NCBI GenBank assembly: GCA_022592445.1
Contig: JABYQR010000210.1
Coordinates: forward strand, 1-64,000
DNA: 64,000 bases
Direction of reading: 5' to 3'
From: Cytidiella melzeri
Taxonomy: Eukaryota; Basidiomycota; Agaricomycetes; Polyporales; Irpicaceae
The notes under the pieces were generated by a model. That model did no database searches and had not been told where the DNA came from. It saw nothing but the letters and a program-made list of their open reading frames with translations. Shown in pieces: positions 21,136 through 34,705 of the stretch (its first letter is position 1; each line of letters opens with the position of its first letter). The translations under genes and the position numbers were made by a program.

Positions 21136-22165
21136 GGTCGTTCCCTACCTTATGGTTTTGGCGGGAAATGCTCTCCGCATTTAATTGTGAGTGCCTCTCC
21201 GCTCAGACTGAACGAGCTGCGTAACTGATATCGTGACTGCAAGACGCTCCTCGACTTTCGTAAACTCGGAACATGTATCGTTGGCGCATCGGATTGAAGA
21301 TGCTATTTATTGGATATCTCTTTTTTTCTACCATCTCTGCTTCCATCTCCCTTCGTCTTGTCCCCATCTCAGGAGCCTGAATTCTCCGGTCTCAGATCTC
21401 ACGCACACATTCCTCCTTCGCGCCTCCGCCATGGTCACTGGAAGGTTCTCCCATCATCTCGTCGGCATCCGTGTCCGCATCCCTCGGATTCACTCATGTT
21501 TGTTTATAAATCCTACGGTAGACAGCTTGCCATTAATCCCTCGACTTTCCTTCACCTTCCTTGCTCCTATATCTTGATCTCTTTCGTCCTTAATCATTTT
21601 GTCTTCTTGGAGTGTCGTTTCGACGCTTTGCTTTCCTCTCTCATCACACGGTGGTGGGGATCGGGGACTCCTTTCTTTCGCATTCGAAAACCCACGGCTT
21701 CTGGAAATATCCTTGGACGCTCCCCCTCGCTTCTTGTTACATCCGTGTCCTCCCACCTTGTTGCTTGTAGAAGGCGCTTTGGGACGTACTTCAAGCTAAG
21801 CTTCTTAATACCTTCTTCCATTGACTGTTTGAAGTTGTACTCGCGTACTGGCTTGCGTTTACTTACTCGTACATCGTACATAATGTGTCTTCTTCGTGTC
21901 CTTACAATATGTATCGTATTCTAACGTCGATCTCGTATCAGCAGCAGAAAAGTTCGTGCTTGACGATTGCTCTGCGACAAAAGACTGGCCGATCGCGATT
22001 CCTTTCGCAAGTGCAACTGTGCAGCGCGTCGCGATCACGTGCAAGCCTCGTGACTCATTTGCCTCGGTCGCGACTTTTGTTTCGCGTCCACAACGAAACT
22101 GGCAAACCCAACCGTCCGACTCGACAGCATATTTGTTTCGACCAGTCACCAGCCAAGCCACAACA
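21136..22165. other. Intergenic region with pyrimidine-rich stretches
   Basis: Holds the 3' untranslated region of the zinc-finger gene and the promoter/leader of the nuclease gene. A 204-codon frame at 21310-21924 has no recognisable domain and biased TTC/TCT-rich composition; I regard it as chance. Confidence 0.55.
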
Positions 22166-25046
22166 ATGGGTGTACCGGGCTTATGGACTGTAGGTCTTGA
22201 CCTATGCGCCTTGCGGTACATTGCTAACGACTACGCGGCAAATCTCTTGCAGGCCCTCCGCGACGCCGGCATACCGCGCTCCCTTACATCCATCGCCGTC
22301 AACGACGGGTTTCAAGCAGCCTCCTCCCATGGGGACCCGGCATTGCCTCATCCACGCGCTTTTCGTATAGGGATTGACGCCTCCATTTGGTTCGTACACG
22401 CAGAATACGGCAAGGAAGGGGAGAACCCGGAGTTGAGGACTATCTTTTTCCGGTTAACGAAACTATTACAAGTATGCCATCATAAAGATCCTTCTGTTAC
22501 TGTGCCAGTGCAAAGGAAAGGGGGAGATAACGCAGTGTTGTTTTGTAGGTTCCGTTCCTGCCTCTATTCGTGTTCGACGGCCCGTTGAGGCCAGAGATGA
22601 AGCGAGGCAAAGTGATCGATATGAAGCCGAACTGGATGATTGAGGGGTTGAAGGTGATGATTGAAGCATTTGGATTTGAGTGGAGGACGGTGAGTTTCTT
22701 GTCTGCTCCAGGACCTTGGTGATTCGAATGAGGCTTGTTGATTGATTCTTGGTTATCTCTTCGATGGAAGGCGCCAGGTGAGGCTGAAGCCGAGCTCGCG
22801 TACTTGAATCGTATTGGCGTTATCGACGCGGTGTTGACGGACGATGTGGATACACTTGTATTTGGTGCGACTTTGGTCATTCGCAAGTTCGTCGACCTCG
22901 CATATTCCATTACTGTTATTGACCTGAGTATGTAGTCAATCGAAGAACCTCTCTGGTAACAGGGTTCACGACCTCACGAATGCGGATGGACGGGATGACA
23001 AAAACCATACCATGACGTTCTCTGCTGAAGACATCAAGCGAAACCCCAAAGTACGATAACCTCTAATCGTCGGCTGATTATGACTCACGTACAGACCCGC
23101 CTATCAGGTGAACCTCAATCAAGAGGGTCTGATCCTCATTGCACTGCTCAGTGGAGGTGACTACAGCAAAGGTGTTGAAGGCTGTGGTCCTCAAGTCGCA
23201 GCTAGCCTCGCTCAATGTGGATTCGGCGAATCGCTGGTACACAAGATCCGTTCGCTTTCACTTTCCATCACTCTTGGTCTGCAAACAAACGGTACAGGTA
23301 GCTCGAGAAAGGCGAGCAAGACGCGGGTAACGCTAGGTATCGCAGAACAAGCGGAGCTCATGAGGTGGCTTGAGGGCTGGAGAGAGGAGCTTTGCGCAGA
23401 GCTGCGCACAAACAGTCGCGGAATCATGAAGAAAAAGACCCCGTCTCTCGCAGCAAGGATACAGCAGTCGAATTGGCTACCTGACATGCAAGTCCTCATG
23501 GCGTATGTGAATCCCGTGACGAGCGAAGAACGCGCTATCGCCAAGGCCCTTACGAAGCTGTTTCAATACCAGACGCGTGAGGCAACACCCGCCTCTGAAA
23601 TTGATTGTGTCGTTGCAAAGGCAAAACGTGAGATCGCGGAGGAGTTGAGGAGTAAAATAGTATGGCGGGAGGATCCAGATATTGCTGCTATTGCGCGTGT
23701 CTGTGAGGACCGCTTTGAGTGGGGAGTCAAAGATATCATTGTCAAGAGATTCAGGAGTTGGTTGTGGTCAGGCATTGTATGTCGGATGTTAAGGAGAGGA
23801 GCTTTAAATTGGGATGAAAACAGTGGTACGCCTTGCTCAAATGTTCGAAGTCGTTGTGTTGCCGCATCTGTAGTCTTTAGGTCGGAGCTCCACTCCCGTT
23901 GGGTCCCAGCGAACCATCACAGCCCATCGTCTAGAAAGCTTGGTGATGTCTCATTCAAGGAAGGGAACCTCTCGCCGTCCGCTACACGACCCCGATGAGC
24001 TATCCGACGACGAAGGCAGTATAAAGAAATCTGTCATCATCAAGATACACTCTTCTCGCAACCACGCGTCTACGGATGGACTGCTAGAGTATAGACTCGA
24101 AGTCAATCCGGCAAGCTTCGTCAAGGCCGTCGAGGAAGGTATCGAGGGCAAGCGGAATGTCCCGAAGACCGGATGGACCGACTCTGAAGGCGATGACGAA
24201 GACGATGACGACGAAGGGCTCAAAACAAAAGGCAAGAAGGCTCCTGCTGCTGCACCTACCGACCATCTGCGAATGTGGATGCCAGCCTGTATGGTGAGCT
24301 TCGTGGCCCCCGACTTGGTGCAAGTATACGAAGATAAGGCTGCGAAAAAGTCTACGAAAGGCAGGTCGAAAAATGGAAAAGCAAGAAGCACCAGCGCTGT
24401 CCCTAAGATGTCATCTACTCGACTGCCGTCTATGGAGGAGAGTGAGGGCGGAGACGATCACCTTGTACCCATTCCTGCGCCCCTCCTGGAGAAGGCAGCA
24501 ACAGCCCCTGGTCGTATAGCCCGTATGAAAGAGATTGGCGGAACTGAAGATGATTACCACGACGATGACCCTCCGCCTAGCCGACCATCTATCAGGACTG
24601 CGCACAAGCCCGCCGCAATGCCGGAGTTCTTCAAATCCCGTAAACCCGGTATATCGCCAGCGATAAAGGCGAAGAAACCCACGGTCGACTCTCATGATTC
24701 AACTCCCAAATCTGCAGCGGGAGGCAGTAGCACGGCCAAGATCGCGAGCCTATTCAACGACCCAGATATCCAAATATTTAGAGACCTGACTACTCGTACG
24801 GATAAGCTGGCACCACCGAAGCCGAAAGCCAACCTCAGAACTACAAGCTTACCCCGTGTACCACCCATAATGCCTGCTCCGCGCAAACCAGCACGTTCAA
24901 AAACATTCGCGACGGGTGGATATATCGAAATCTCTAGCGAGTCGGACGTGCCTGCGCCACCCAAATCTAAATCGACAACCAGACCAACTCTACGACGTCC
25001 ACAGCCAGATACTTCAATCATTGATTTATGTACTGATTCAGACTAG
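22166..25046 (+). CDS. XPG/FEN1-superfamily nuclease, GEN1/Yen1-like Holliday-junction resolvase
   Basis: Seven exons (22166-22189, 22253-22471, 22549-22689, 22771-22886, 22936-23050, 23108-23825, 23881-25046) give an intact 832-residue frame. XPG-N: MGVPGLWT...FRIGIDASIWF and LFVFDGP. XPG-I: APGEAEAELAYLNRIG and LTDDVDTLVFGA, with the acidic metal ligands present. Helix-hairpin-helix entry: LLSGGDYSKGVEGCG. A following region (NTLEYRLEVNP-like: GLLEYRLEVNPASFV ... LRMWMPACMVSFVAP) corresponds to the chromodomain-like module of GEN1 proteins. The last 250 residues are disordered and basic/acidic, ending SIIDLCTDSD. Likely cuts four-way junctions and flaps in recombination repair in the nucleus. 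The first exon is only 24 nt. Tail-to-tail with TSC2, 198 bp apart. Confidence 0.93.
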
Positions 25047-25244
25047 TTCTGTATTTGTCTGTCGAGCTTCACATTGCTTATGATAACATTTTCAAGGTTC
25101 CAGGTGTATTGATTTTTCTTGGTCCGCAAAATTGTGATTATACATTGGATATTGGATACAAAGAGGCAATGTGTAACATGACTGGAACATGCGGAAGCAT
25201 ACATGATGATGGGCGCGAATAGACAAGTAAACGATACAAAATAG

Positions 25245-28200
25245 CTAGAATGCTGTAGTGAAATCCCTGAAACTCTCTTGTCCCATGATTCCCTCCAATT
25301 TCTCAGGCACCGTGGCGACGGAAACTTGGGCACGGAATCGTTTGATAGCTTGCAAGCGGTGTCGCCAGTTTGTGACTTTTTCCACTCGAGAGGTATCGTT
25401 TTTGGTGTGCTGGTATACATCGACGAACCAATCTGTCAAGAGGCTGAGCTGTCTAACGAGGAGCGGAAGCTGCTCCGCAGATATAAGTTTGAACTCCCCT
25501 ACAGGAGTGAACTCTGACATGCCCGGAGCCCGCTGTAAGGTGACTTTGAAATATTCGTTTTCGTGAAGGTTGTTAGAGAATGCGGCGATAGCGCCCCGCG
25601 AATGGGGCTCGATTACGATGTTGACAAATTGGAATTGCGTTGAAAGCGTGTCGAATTTGTATGGGAGCCCAGAGTCATTCCAGATGATTCGGACGTAATC
25701 GTTGCCGATATGTCTTTTCTTGTTTGTATAGCTGCTCTCTCTCCCGGATGGCATCAGGGTGGCGGTGTGGTAGAGAATCTGACCAATGTCGTCCCACCAT
25801 GCATATGCGTATTCACCATCCTCGTCAGGATCGAGTCCACCGGCATACACGTCAACTTGTCCTCGGAGATCGATGAGTCGACCGATGCCTTCCAAAAAGC
25901 GAGCGTAAGCAGGGGATCCGTGGGTGTTCTCCAAAATTTCCCTTTCGTCGCTCTGCCCTGGAGCAACATACATGATGCCGACTTTGTGGGTATCAATGAC
26001 AGGCATTCTGTCGAATGAGCGGATGAAGGAAGGGAGGCGCGACGAATCCACAACCATACGACCCACGGAGGACGGCTTGCTGTCTGGGTACGATGACAAC
26101 TGTAAAGCGAAGTAGCTAGGATCTATAGCCACATCTTTGCGTCTTTGAGAGGGCGCGGAATTGGACCATACATAACCTGTAATGGGATCAGGGTGTGGGA
26201 CGTTGTCTGTGCCATGGGCATGATCCCTTAACTCCTGCGTTTCAATGGCTTGATGTCAGCGTATTCCCACAAATCCCAATGACCATCTTACCTCATATAT
26301 CTCCTTGACTTCTGAGGCGTCTCCAGCGGTGTCCATCGTTCTGTCCATGACTAAGCTCGCAGATAATGAGAGAATGTCCGGATCCACATCCCCTGGAGTG
26401 ATCATCGGGACGTTTTCCGCTCTGCAGAGGAACTTCGAAAGACCTGATGCTCTACGAGAGACCACCTCCACCCAACCTCGCCGTGCCAGGACACGAATTG
26501 TGACTACAGAACTCCCAAGGATCCAGCTCTTCTCCGATAAAGCTGGTTCAGCGGAAGAGTCCGTAGCTGGAGACTTCGTAATGATGTCACTGAGCATCGA
26601 GTTCGCTGGACGCGGGTCCGCACTTGCGTAGGTGTATCGCGCGAGCCAGTCAAAGCAGACCTCCGTCGATTCATCAACATCATCTCTACCCTCGTTAGCA
26701 AGAAGGAGTTGTCGCGTGATGTACTTGATATGGCGATGACGATCAGGAAGTTTCACTGCCAGGAACCAAAGGTAGACGATATAATAGGCCATAACACGCA
26801 CGTGCTGAGATAGAGCCCACGAAATTGTGACTGAGGTATCCGAATGATTGTGCTGCTGGAGGTACTGTAGGGCAACACCGAACACCATCTTGTAGTCAGC
26901 TTCAGTAAAGTTGCTGTGCAGATCTGGCAGAGAGCCAACGATGGCAAGGAAGTCGATGATATGAACAGCCATCGCAGGGTTTGACATGATCTGTGAAAGT
27001 TTCTCCAAAATGCGCGGCAGATACTTTGTCATGGAAGGCTGCAACTCAAATGCCGAAAGGGACAGCGCATTGAGACAACATCTGACGGTGGAGGGCTGGC
27101 CACTAAGGCCGGCTAGGAATACTTCAATGAGTCTGTGCCGAGGTTGTATCTCTTCGTAACAGCGTTTGTAGCTGATGAGAACGGTGAGCGTATGATATGC
27201 AAGGCCTTGAGCATCCCTTGGAATGATACCCTCTGGCCAGCGTTCTATCGAGGAACCCAAGGTGCCATCTTGTATAGAGTTGCAGAGCGTGACAAGAAGG
27301 TCGTTCAATAGGACCTTGGACTTTGGGCCGCAGAACAGGTGCTTGTTCGCCAGCTGTGTTGGAAAATGGCACAAAACATACGAAAGAAGATCCCAGTCCT
27401 TTGTGGTCCTGATAATATGAACGACTTCCCTGAGGTACGTGGATAGGCGCAGTACAACGCGGTTATCCGGACACGCAGGATCATATGACGCAAGCCGCTC
27501 GCTGGGCGTATCCGCCTCCGACGAAATCGAGAACGGTAAACTCTCCGGTAGGGTCCAGAGGGGCTCCTTGTGCTTCATACGCTTCAATAGAGTAGCAGGA
27601 TTACCCAGCATGCGTGTCGCTGCCCTTGAGCGACTTCGGCTTGAACCAGAACCAGAAGGTGGACCTCCACGACCTCGAGACAACCGGCGGCCTGTTCTTT
27701 CTTGCAGAGGTAATTTTGAGCGTGCTCTTCGAAGCTCAATCTCGTCCAACAATCGCTCGTCGACAGCAGTAGTCGACTTGTCCTTATCTCCTCTACCAAT
27801 CAAGATCGCTAAAGAAGCGACCAGGCCATCCCGGTCATAATCGTCGTACGCAAAATACAGCCTGTGATCACGGTCTACCCTGAGCCTCATGAAAAACTGG
27901 AGGATCGTAAGCTTCGCCTTGGTACAAGCTGTTCCTCCAAGAAGCGTGACTAGAACGGTGTACAACTGCGTAGCCAATTCGAGGTGGCTCTCGACGACAG
28001 CAAAAGAGGTGAAAGCGAGCTGACTGAACGCCGAGACCAGAGCAACGACAGCACCGACAGAGGTTGGAGTCGTGTTTGGATCCAACGTAGGAGTGCTCGG
28101 TGGTTCAGATGAAGGCATGACATTGCGCATATGCGGAGGCTGCGACTGAGAGCGCGATGAATGGCCAGAAGTCAGGGACGATAGCAAAGACATGACAGAA

Positions 28201-30588
28201 GGTATACCAGGCTCTCTGTCCTTGATGGAAGACGGAAAGTCGGATTGCATGCGGGAGAAGGTTGGAGACGTCAAGGCAGAAGATCCTGGCTGCACGAATG
28301 GCAGTGGCGACGAAGCATCAACCTCGTACTCCTCCTCTTGTGGCTTAGCCGCGACTTCTGTCAAAAAAGAGACGATCTCATCCGAAAAACGGTCGGCGTC
28401 CTGTGAGTTCTCCTTGTCAGGGGTCCTCTCGTTGAAAGACTCGGTAGCACGCAAAACAACCTCGTCTCCTAGCATACGCCAGATGGCAATGGCAGTGATA
28501 TCATCCTTGTTGTCCACGTTACGTGCTTTCCAAAAACAGAACAAGAGTTCTGCGAGGGGTCGACGATAAGAAGGGATATCCTTGACGAAGTCCCAGACCG
28601 ACTGCAGCACATTGAAAGCATTGTTGCGAGTGAGTAATCGTTGCGATGTGTAGAGATCTTCAACCGATAGAACAGCCAGCCAATTATCAAGCCAAGCGGG
28701 CGTTGTTGGCGAGAAATTTTGCCGCTCGTTCATGACGTCCAGAAGCTGGGAAGTGTCGGCGTCAGGCATATGATTTGACAGTGAAAGGATCACCGCAGGG
28801 AGGACCGAGTGAAGTGGAGTGTCGGTGAATACCTGCGAAAGAAGAGTCGAAAGAGTGGTGATGAGGTTTGTGGGCACCTCTGACGGGGACAAAGTGATGC
28901 GTATTAGACTACCATCCGGGTATCTGAGCAAAGAGCCGCCGCATTTAGAAACGTCCGCGTCGTATGTGCAGATCCTACACCTACCTTTGCAGACGAATGA
29001 ATGACGTGAGTTCGCGTAAAACGTCGCCTACAGCCTCGATCTCCTCGTAATCCAGCTCATCGCCCGTCTCGTCGGATGCCTGGGTAATATCCTTCAACAT
29101 TCCCGCGATCTCAGTCAAGATAACCTCAGCCACGTGCGAGGTTGATTGACTAGAAGAGGGATCCGGTGTCGTTTGGGACTCGACCCAGGACTTGATACAC
29201 GAGCATAGCACGGAGCGAAATCTGTTGAGATCCCACGTGGACAAATCGCCCTCTTTTGCCCACGCCCGTTCTAGTAGGTCCCGTGGAAGATCGAATGCGC
29301 CTGGTGCCCCAGAAGGAGTGTAGTTCATTGAGCTCGTTCGCGCTATGTATGACCGCGCAAGTCGCGTGACCAGAACTCTCCGAATGGAGGCTCGAAGCGT
29401 CCTTAAAGCACCTAGTGATGTCCTCATCGACCCCAACAGGTCTTTGTCCACAGGGAAAAGATGATACTTGAGAATCACAGTACAGGAAGACGAGTAAGGG
29501 CCAGTCACGAGAGAGTCTAATTTTTCCATGATGCTGCTCTCAATCGCATGCTGGTGAGGAGAAACAGGAGTAAGCGATAATCTCGGTAATGGTGATGCGT
29601 AGTACGCTAAGGCTCGAAAGAGGTGGGGGAGTATTGTTTTGAGATGCACAGGGGCAATGGCCTTGAGACGGATGTCGAGATAGCGCAGGTAAGACTCGAC
29701 AATGAAGTCACCAACCGTCTTCTGAGCAGAAGGTTGAGAGATCGATAGTGAGGACTGTTGCCTGTGGTGCTTGAGAGGTATTCTTCCGCTGCTGCTGCTT
29801 GGGCTGATCATGGTCGCTTCAGACAACGGTGATGCAAGTGGTATATTGTTATCTGGTGACGAGAATAATGCTTTCTCGATGAGACCCCCAAAGAGCTCCA
29901 GAATAGCACCTGTGTCGGCTTCCGTTACACGCGATACGAATTCGGGTCTGTCGAGGAGAGACAATAACAGACCAATCATGGACTCGACGCCACGTTGACG
30001 TTCACCGCGTTCCTCCTGCGAAATGGAGCCATCGTGACTGGATATACCTGAGAACGCATTCTCTATCCAGCTATGCATGACTTTGATCAAAGATGACTCT
30101 ACTCCAAAGGTCTCAACTCCGGAGCGTATGAGTGCTACCAAAGCTTTGAATCGAGGCTCCCAGAGGTCGCTACTCCAAGGAATCGACAAATCCATAAACA
30201 GAGAGAAGCAGACCAATCGGTCTGCAGTTGTTAGGGTGACAGACCCGCTGTTCTCCCAATACGCTGCCAGGATGTCGTACCCGGCCGCTTGCAGTGATGA
30301 AGGAGACTCCGCAGAACATAGTGAAGCCAGAATGGGACTCAGTACGGCAAGTCTTGGTGTTGATGTCTGTTTTGATAGCAACGCAGCCAGAGCTCTTGCA
30401 TGGGTAATGGAGGGAACAGCAGGGGGAGTCAATGCTTCGATGAGAGCCTCCAGAGACAGCGGTGGTATGGGTTCGACCTGCTGTGGGACTGCAGTGTCGG
30501 TCTTTCCACGCCGCCAGTTAAAGGGCGCAAACGTAGTGTTGGATCGCTGACGTGCTGGTCTGTGTCCATCGTCGACTTGCGGAGACAT
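25245..30588 (-). CDS. TSC2: Tuberin homologue (RapGAP-domain subunit of the TSC complex)
   Basis: Three exons (30588-28985, 28923-26292, 26234-25245) encode 1741 residues in an intact frame; introns are 61 and 57 nt. The N-terminal 1,300 residues are alpha-helical repeat-like with disordered inserts (tuberin N-terminal and middle regions). The C-terminus carries the RapGAP domain: GYVWSNSAPSQRRKDVAIDPSYFALQL, then VGIMYVAPGQ, FLEGIGRLIDL, NDYVRIIWNDSGLPY and FQFVNIVIEPH. The Asn of the catalytic thumb lies in the GNDYVRIIWNDSG stretch or its neighbour. In other organisms TSC2 with TSC1 switches off the GTPase Rheb and so TORC1. Length agrees with tuberins (about 1,300-1,800). Upstream start at 30588 is the first ATG in frame (MSPQVDDGHRPARQRSN). 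Confidence 0.94.
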
Positions 30589-31195
30589 TTAGAAGCTGTT
30601 GCTCGAGTGTATACATCGGACGTCGACCTGTAGCTTTCGCCAACAACACGCACCTGGTTACTTCAACACTCGAGCGTCCCTCCAACGACATTCAAAGAGT
30701 TAAAAGCGAAGAGTGCGGCGGCGGAGCTGTACACAGCGGATGCTTTAAGTATCTCTCAAGGACGTCGTGGACAGCAGAAGTAATATTTCCAGCCTATATC
30801 CATGTCGGCTATGACCGAGCGCCACAATGTCCACCATGACCAAAGCAGTTCAAGTTATGCAGACAACATTGTCAATGGCACTTACCTTTACATACACTGA
30901 CCAAACAAGGTCACGGTCATAGTAAGTACTAGGGAGGGGACATAGGCTGTCCTACATGAGAAGGCAAATGATTGGGAGAGCGGAGTGGTATTCAGCTCAA
31001 AACTAGGGAAAACATCATGTTGCGCTTATTGAGCCTGGGAGCGGTGAGGAAAGGAACAAGTATCGGTCGTAGATATAACAACAATAAAGTCCAACTTTAA
31101 TACTTCTCGTTCTTCACGTGTAACTGGGACTGCGCTGTCACGCTCGATTAATGGATCTGCTGGTTTGTGCTTCAAGGAATGATATCACAGCCTTT
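30589..31195. other. Promoter region of TSC2 and 3' flank of DUF6534 gene
   Basis: No coding frame with splice support. The short frames on both strands near 30600-30840 are unconvincing. Confidence 0.55.
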
Positions 31196-32702
31196 CTAAA
31201 GCGCCAGCAAGCCATCATTGCTCAGTAAACGATGCAAGTCATGAGTAGGAAAACTCGCCACCTTCGTTCCCGTACCATCCTGCTCATACGACGTCTCTAC
31301 ATCCCGATCTATAGGTGTCGTGATATGTACCACTGTTTGTTCTCCTGCGTCTGTACCTGGCACAATGCCGAAGCTATCTAAAGTGCGATGCTTTCTGCCC
31401 CGCATGTTATGTGCGTGCAATGAGAAGGACTGCCTCTGGGACCCGTCGACATGCTCGACATCAGACGAGTGGTTCTTTATCGAGCGTCGAGAGTTAAGTG
31501 ATACCATGAGGGCGTTGGAGTAAACCTTTGCGAGAATTGATACACTGTATGCGGGACATTCGACAAAAGTCAGCGGGCACCATAACAGAAGAGGGTGTTC
31601 ATACGCACAAAAAGAGATGTAAATCAGTGGTCGGAAGTGCTTGAAACATGATCAGTTCCATGAGCGCACATGTGGCCGTCATCACACCCGTCTCGACCGT
31701 CAGCCGAATCAGGCGATTGATGATGCGCTGAGTTTCTTTGAATTTATCGCTGCGGGCTGAGAGTAGCTAGAGTCGCGAACATGCGGCAGTTAGCTAGCAA
31801 CGAGTGGCTTCAACGGAATAACACCACGTACAAGATATAACATGGAGACAGCGATGATGATATCTGCGGCGACGGCACCTCCGAGCCACACGATAGTCCG
31901 GCGGTCGTAGATGTGCAGCTCACTCACGAACTGAAGACTTGGGGTCTACGGAAACACGAGATCATCAGATACAATCCGAACACGTAGGAAAATCTGGGGG
32001 CAGAGAGTAGTGAGATACACTTACAACTACGGTGATGGTTATAGCGCAGATGCACTGCATGAGTGCTATGGCCACGATAATTGCAGGAAGAACCCTCCAA
32101 TTAGCGAGCTTGTAGATTCGCCACGCGTAGAATGTCTGAACCCAGGCGGCAACTGCAATGGTTACTCTGTAAGCGCTATATGTATACTAACAATTCCTTC
32201 ACAACGGGGGACAGTGGCTCACCGACACCAGTTGAGGCGGGAAGGGGAAAAAATACCCAGTTGATCTGCTCAAGAGCTAAAGGCCGGCCCCAGCCCGAAC
32301 ACATGGCATACCAACCTTGCGCTGCTACGACAATAGTCGTGAAGATGTCAAGGATAAAGAGGCCATATACGGTGACCTTGATGACAAGATGATCGTGGTG
32401 GAAGGTTCCGGAGTAGGTGTCTGGGTTGGGTACAATGAGTGCTAGGAGTATATCGGGAAAAAAAAAACTTACAGAGTTGCATGATAGAAATACCGAAAAG
32501 GAGAAAAGCCATTAGAGCCCCCGCGTACTACAGAAATCGTCATTATGCATATCTATGGCGAGCAATACAGGAAAATAAACCAAAGGCCCCAACCTGAGGA
32601 TGTGTCAGGATCCATGGCATGCAGGAATTGATTGACTCGAGCAACTTACAGCAGCAATGTGTCCTTCGACACGGGGACATCTGTGGCCAGCGGAGTACTC
32701 AT
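31196..32702 (-). CDS. DUF6534-type multi-pass membrane protein (copy A)
   Basis: Eight exons (32702-32650, 32593-32581, 32527-32473, 32420-32223, 32152-32025, 31945-31832, 31766-31609, 31544-31196) give 355 residues. Starts MSTPLATDVPVSKDTLLL, then hydrophobic helices (ALMAFLLFGISIMQL, VTVYGLFILDIFTTIVVAAQGW, AAWVQTFYAWRIYKL, TIVWLGGAVAADIIIAVSMLYL, GVMTATCALMELIMFQ) and the family signature LAKVYSNALMVSLNSRRS followed by a hydrophilic tail. About seven helices are expected at a cell or vacuolar membrane; the role of the family is unknown. The first seven exons match copy C (59554) in length exactly: 53, 13, 55, 198, 128, 114, 158 nt. Confidence 0.9.
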
Positions 32703-34705
32703 CGCACGACTGCTCCCTTGGGTCAGAGAACTGAATTCGGGTATCACTTCCAAGAACAACGGTGATTCGTGCTGTTTCTTGTATTCTTGCCACAGCTGCC
32801 GCGTGAGGACAAGCAAGGGGCAGAGAGGCGAGATGAGTGGAAGACAACACGAGGAAAGTGGTCCACGACGCAGTGGTTTTTTGAACATTGGAAGGTAGTG
32901 GTGCATCAGCGAAGCAAGGATTAATTGATGAGCGAGCGCTGTTCTTTTCTGGATTCATGGCGATCCCACGAAATTTCAGGTCATGGGCTCTATATGTTCA
33001 CGTCTAATTAGATTTCGTCGGAACGCATCTCGTGATCATCAAGTATGAAGGATGCAGCGACGCACAGTGTAACAATGCCAGTGCATAACTTTATTGTCTG
33101 GTTTCGCAAAGAGACTCAACATTCTCATCTATCCACGAATAAAGCATCAGGTATAAATACGTACCTTCTCTGGACACAGACATTTGGTAATTCTGTCCTG
33201 AAAGGTAAAATATGAGTCAATGCCACGGTCATGGCCAGTAAGAATGGATCATCAGGACTTACGGCAGGACAGATCACTGTCCTTATGAATAATCACGAGT
33301 GTCTGGGACAATGCGTCGCGGGAAGAGATTCCCCAGAGTGGACAGGTGCTGTTCAGAACCTGCTGACTGTGTTATCCGAAGCGAGCTTGATATTAAGCTG
33401 TCAACCGACTGAACGAGTGGGAGTCACTCAGATGCAGCACGTACCGAACGAGCATGATTCAGAGGGACCGTTGGAAGTTGTCACCTTCTTGTGAGGTAGC
33501 AAGTCACTATTGGCAGTGTTTTTTAATAACCTCAGCTCACGTTGCAACATTGTCATAGCTACCAAAGACTGCCGGTGCTTTGGATTCTTCTTCTGTGCCA
33601 TGGAAGAAGTGTCTCCATCGCAAAGCCATATGGCGGAATGACCATGAAGTGAGAGCAACTCGTGAGCCAGGAAGAAAGCATCACGGGAAGCAGGGTAGTC
33701 GTATACAGGGTGATGCTGCTGTTGCGGGTGGAAGCCGTCAAGGGCGACGACGGTGACGATGCGAGTACATTGCCGTTTCACCCACGAATGTGAGAAGCAC
33801 CTCCGGAAAAACAAGCTTCGTCCCGGCCTTGATAAGGCTAGCTACTCTGTGTATCAGCACAGTATACTGGAGCCACAGTAGTAACGACTCACTATACTTA
33901 GGCTATCAACACAGCTCCGAGCCTCCTCAGGTATATCCCACCCACAACATCATGAGGAACTGGTGCGGCGTTGCGTTCGCAGAAATTCCAAGCCGGTGAC
34001 ACAACTCGTCGTCTCAGAATGCTGCTCGCCGCGGCAGACATCATCATCACCGAGCTCGCCTCAGGATATGTCGTTCGGTGTCGTGCACACGGGCTTTGCA
34101 TTGATCTCGACTGCTTGAGTACGGTTAGAATGGGGGACGGTGATTGGTGCTGTTGGGTGTGCGTAGACCAGGAACCATGACCCACGGATTGTCTCGAGGA
34201 TACATAGCATCGTGCGTCTCCTCCCTTCTACACGTCACCCTGATTGTACAATAGCACACCCTCTCGGAAACACTTCTCTGAAGCCCTCAAAGTCGACCCA
34301 GACTACTTCACAACACATCTTATCGTCGTTATTATCCCAGAAAAACTATGAACAAACCTGGCCCTGACGTACGAGTACTCAGCCCACATGTCTCGCTGCC
34401 GTCTCGCATTCCAAGGAGTTACCGTAGTCGGACGTGTCGAACATCTGCATGTGTCAACAAGACATCTTTCCTTCTGACCCTCGTGGGCACTGTCTATGAC
34501 AGACATGGCCTGATGTTGATACGGCTATATTCGAACGTGGTCAAGCGAGGTACAAGTGGATATGTTGTGTCCTCGGTGGTGGGATGATGTATGAATGAGT
34601 CCCGTTATGCACTGTAAAATGCAGAGTAATATCCATCTTCACCCAATTCCGCATCAGTGTTCATAGAAGAGAAATCAAAACACCGTGTGGGAGCTGTTCT
34701 CAGTA
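32703..34705. other. Gene-poor 2-kb region
   Basis: Several short frames, none with a splice-supported model. The longest is minus-strand 33428-33814 (phrases such as TVVALDGFHPQQQHHPVYDYPASRDA), which I do not recognise. Possibly a decayed gene. Confidence 0.45.

Noticed and set aside
21310..21924. 204-codon plus-strand frame between two genes
   Set aside because: Pyrimidine-rich untranslated-type sequence, no motif, no splice context.
33880..33900. T7-promoter-like string (CGACTCACTATA)
   Set aside because: Only 12 bases match, the 5' part and the initiating G are missing, and the surroundings are ordinary fungal DNA, so it is chance rather than a vector remnant.
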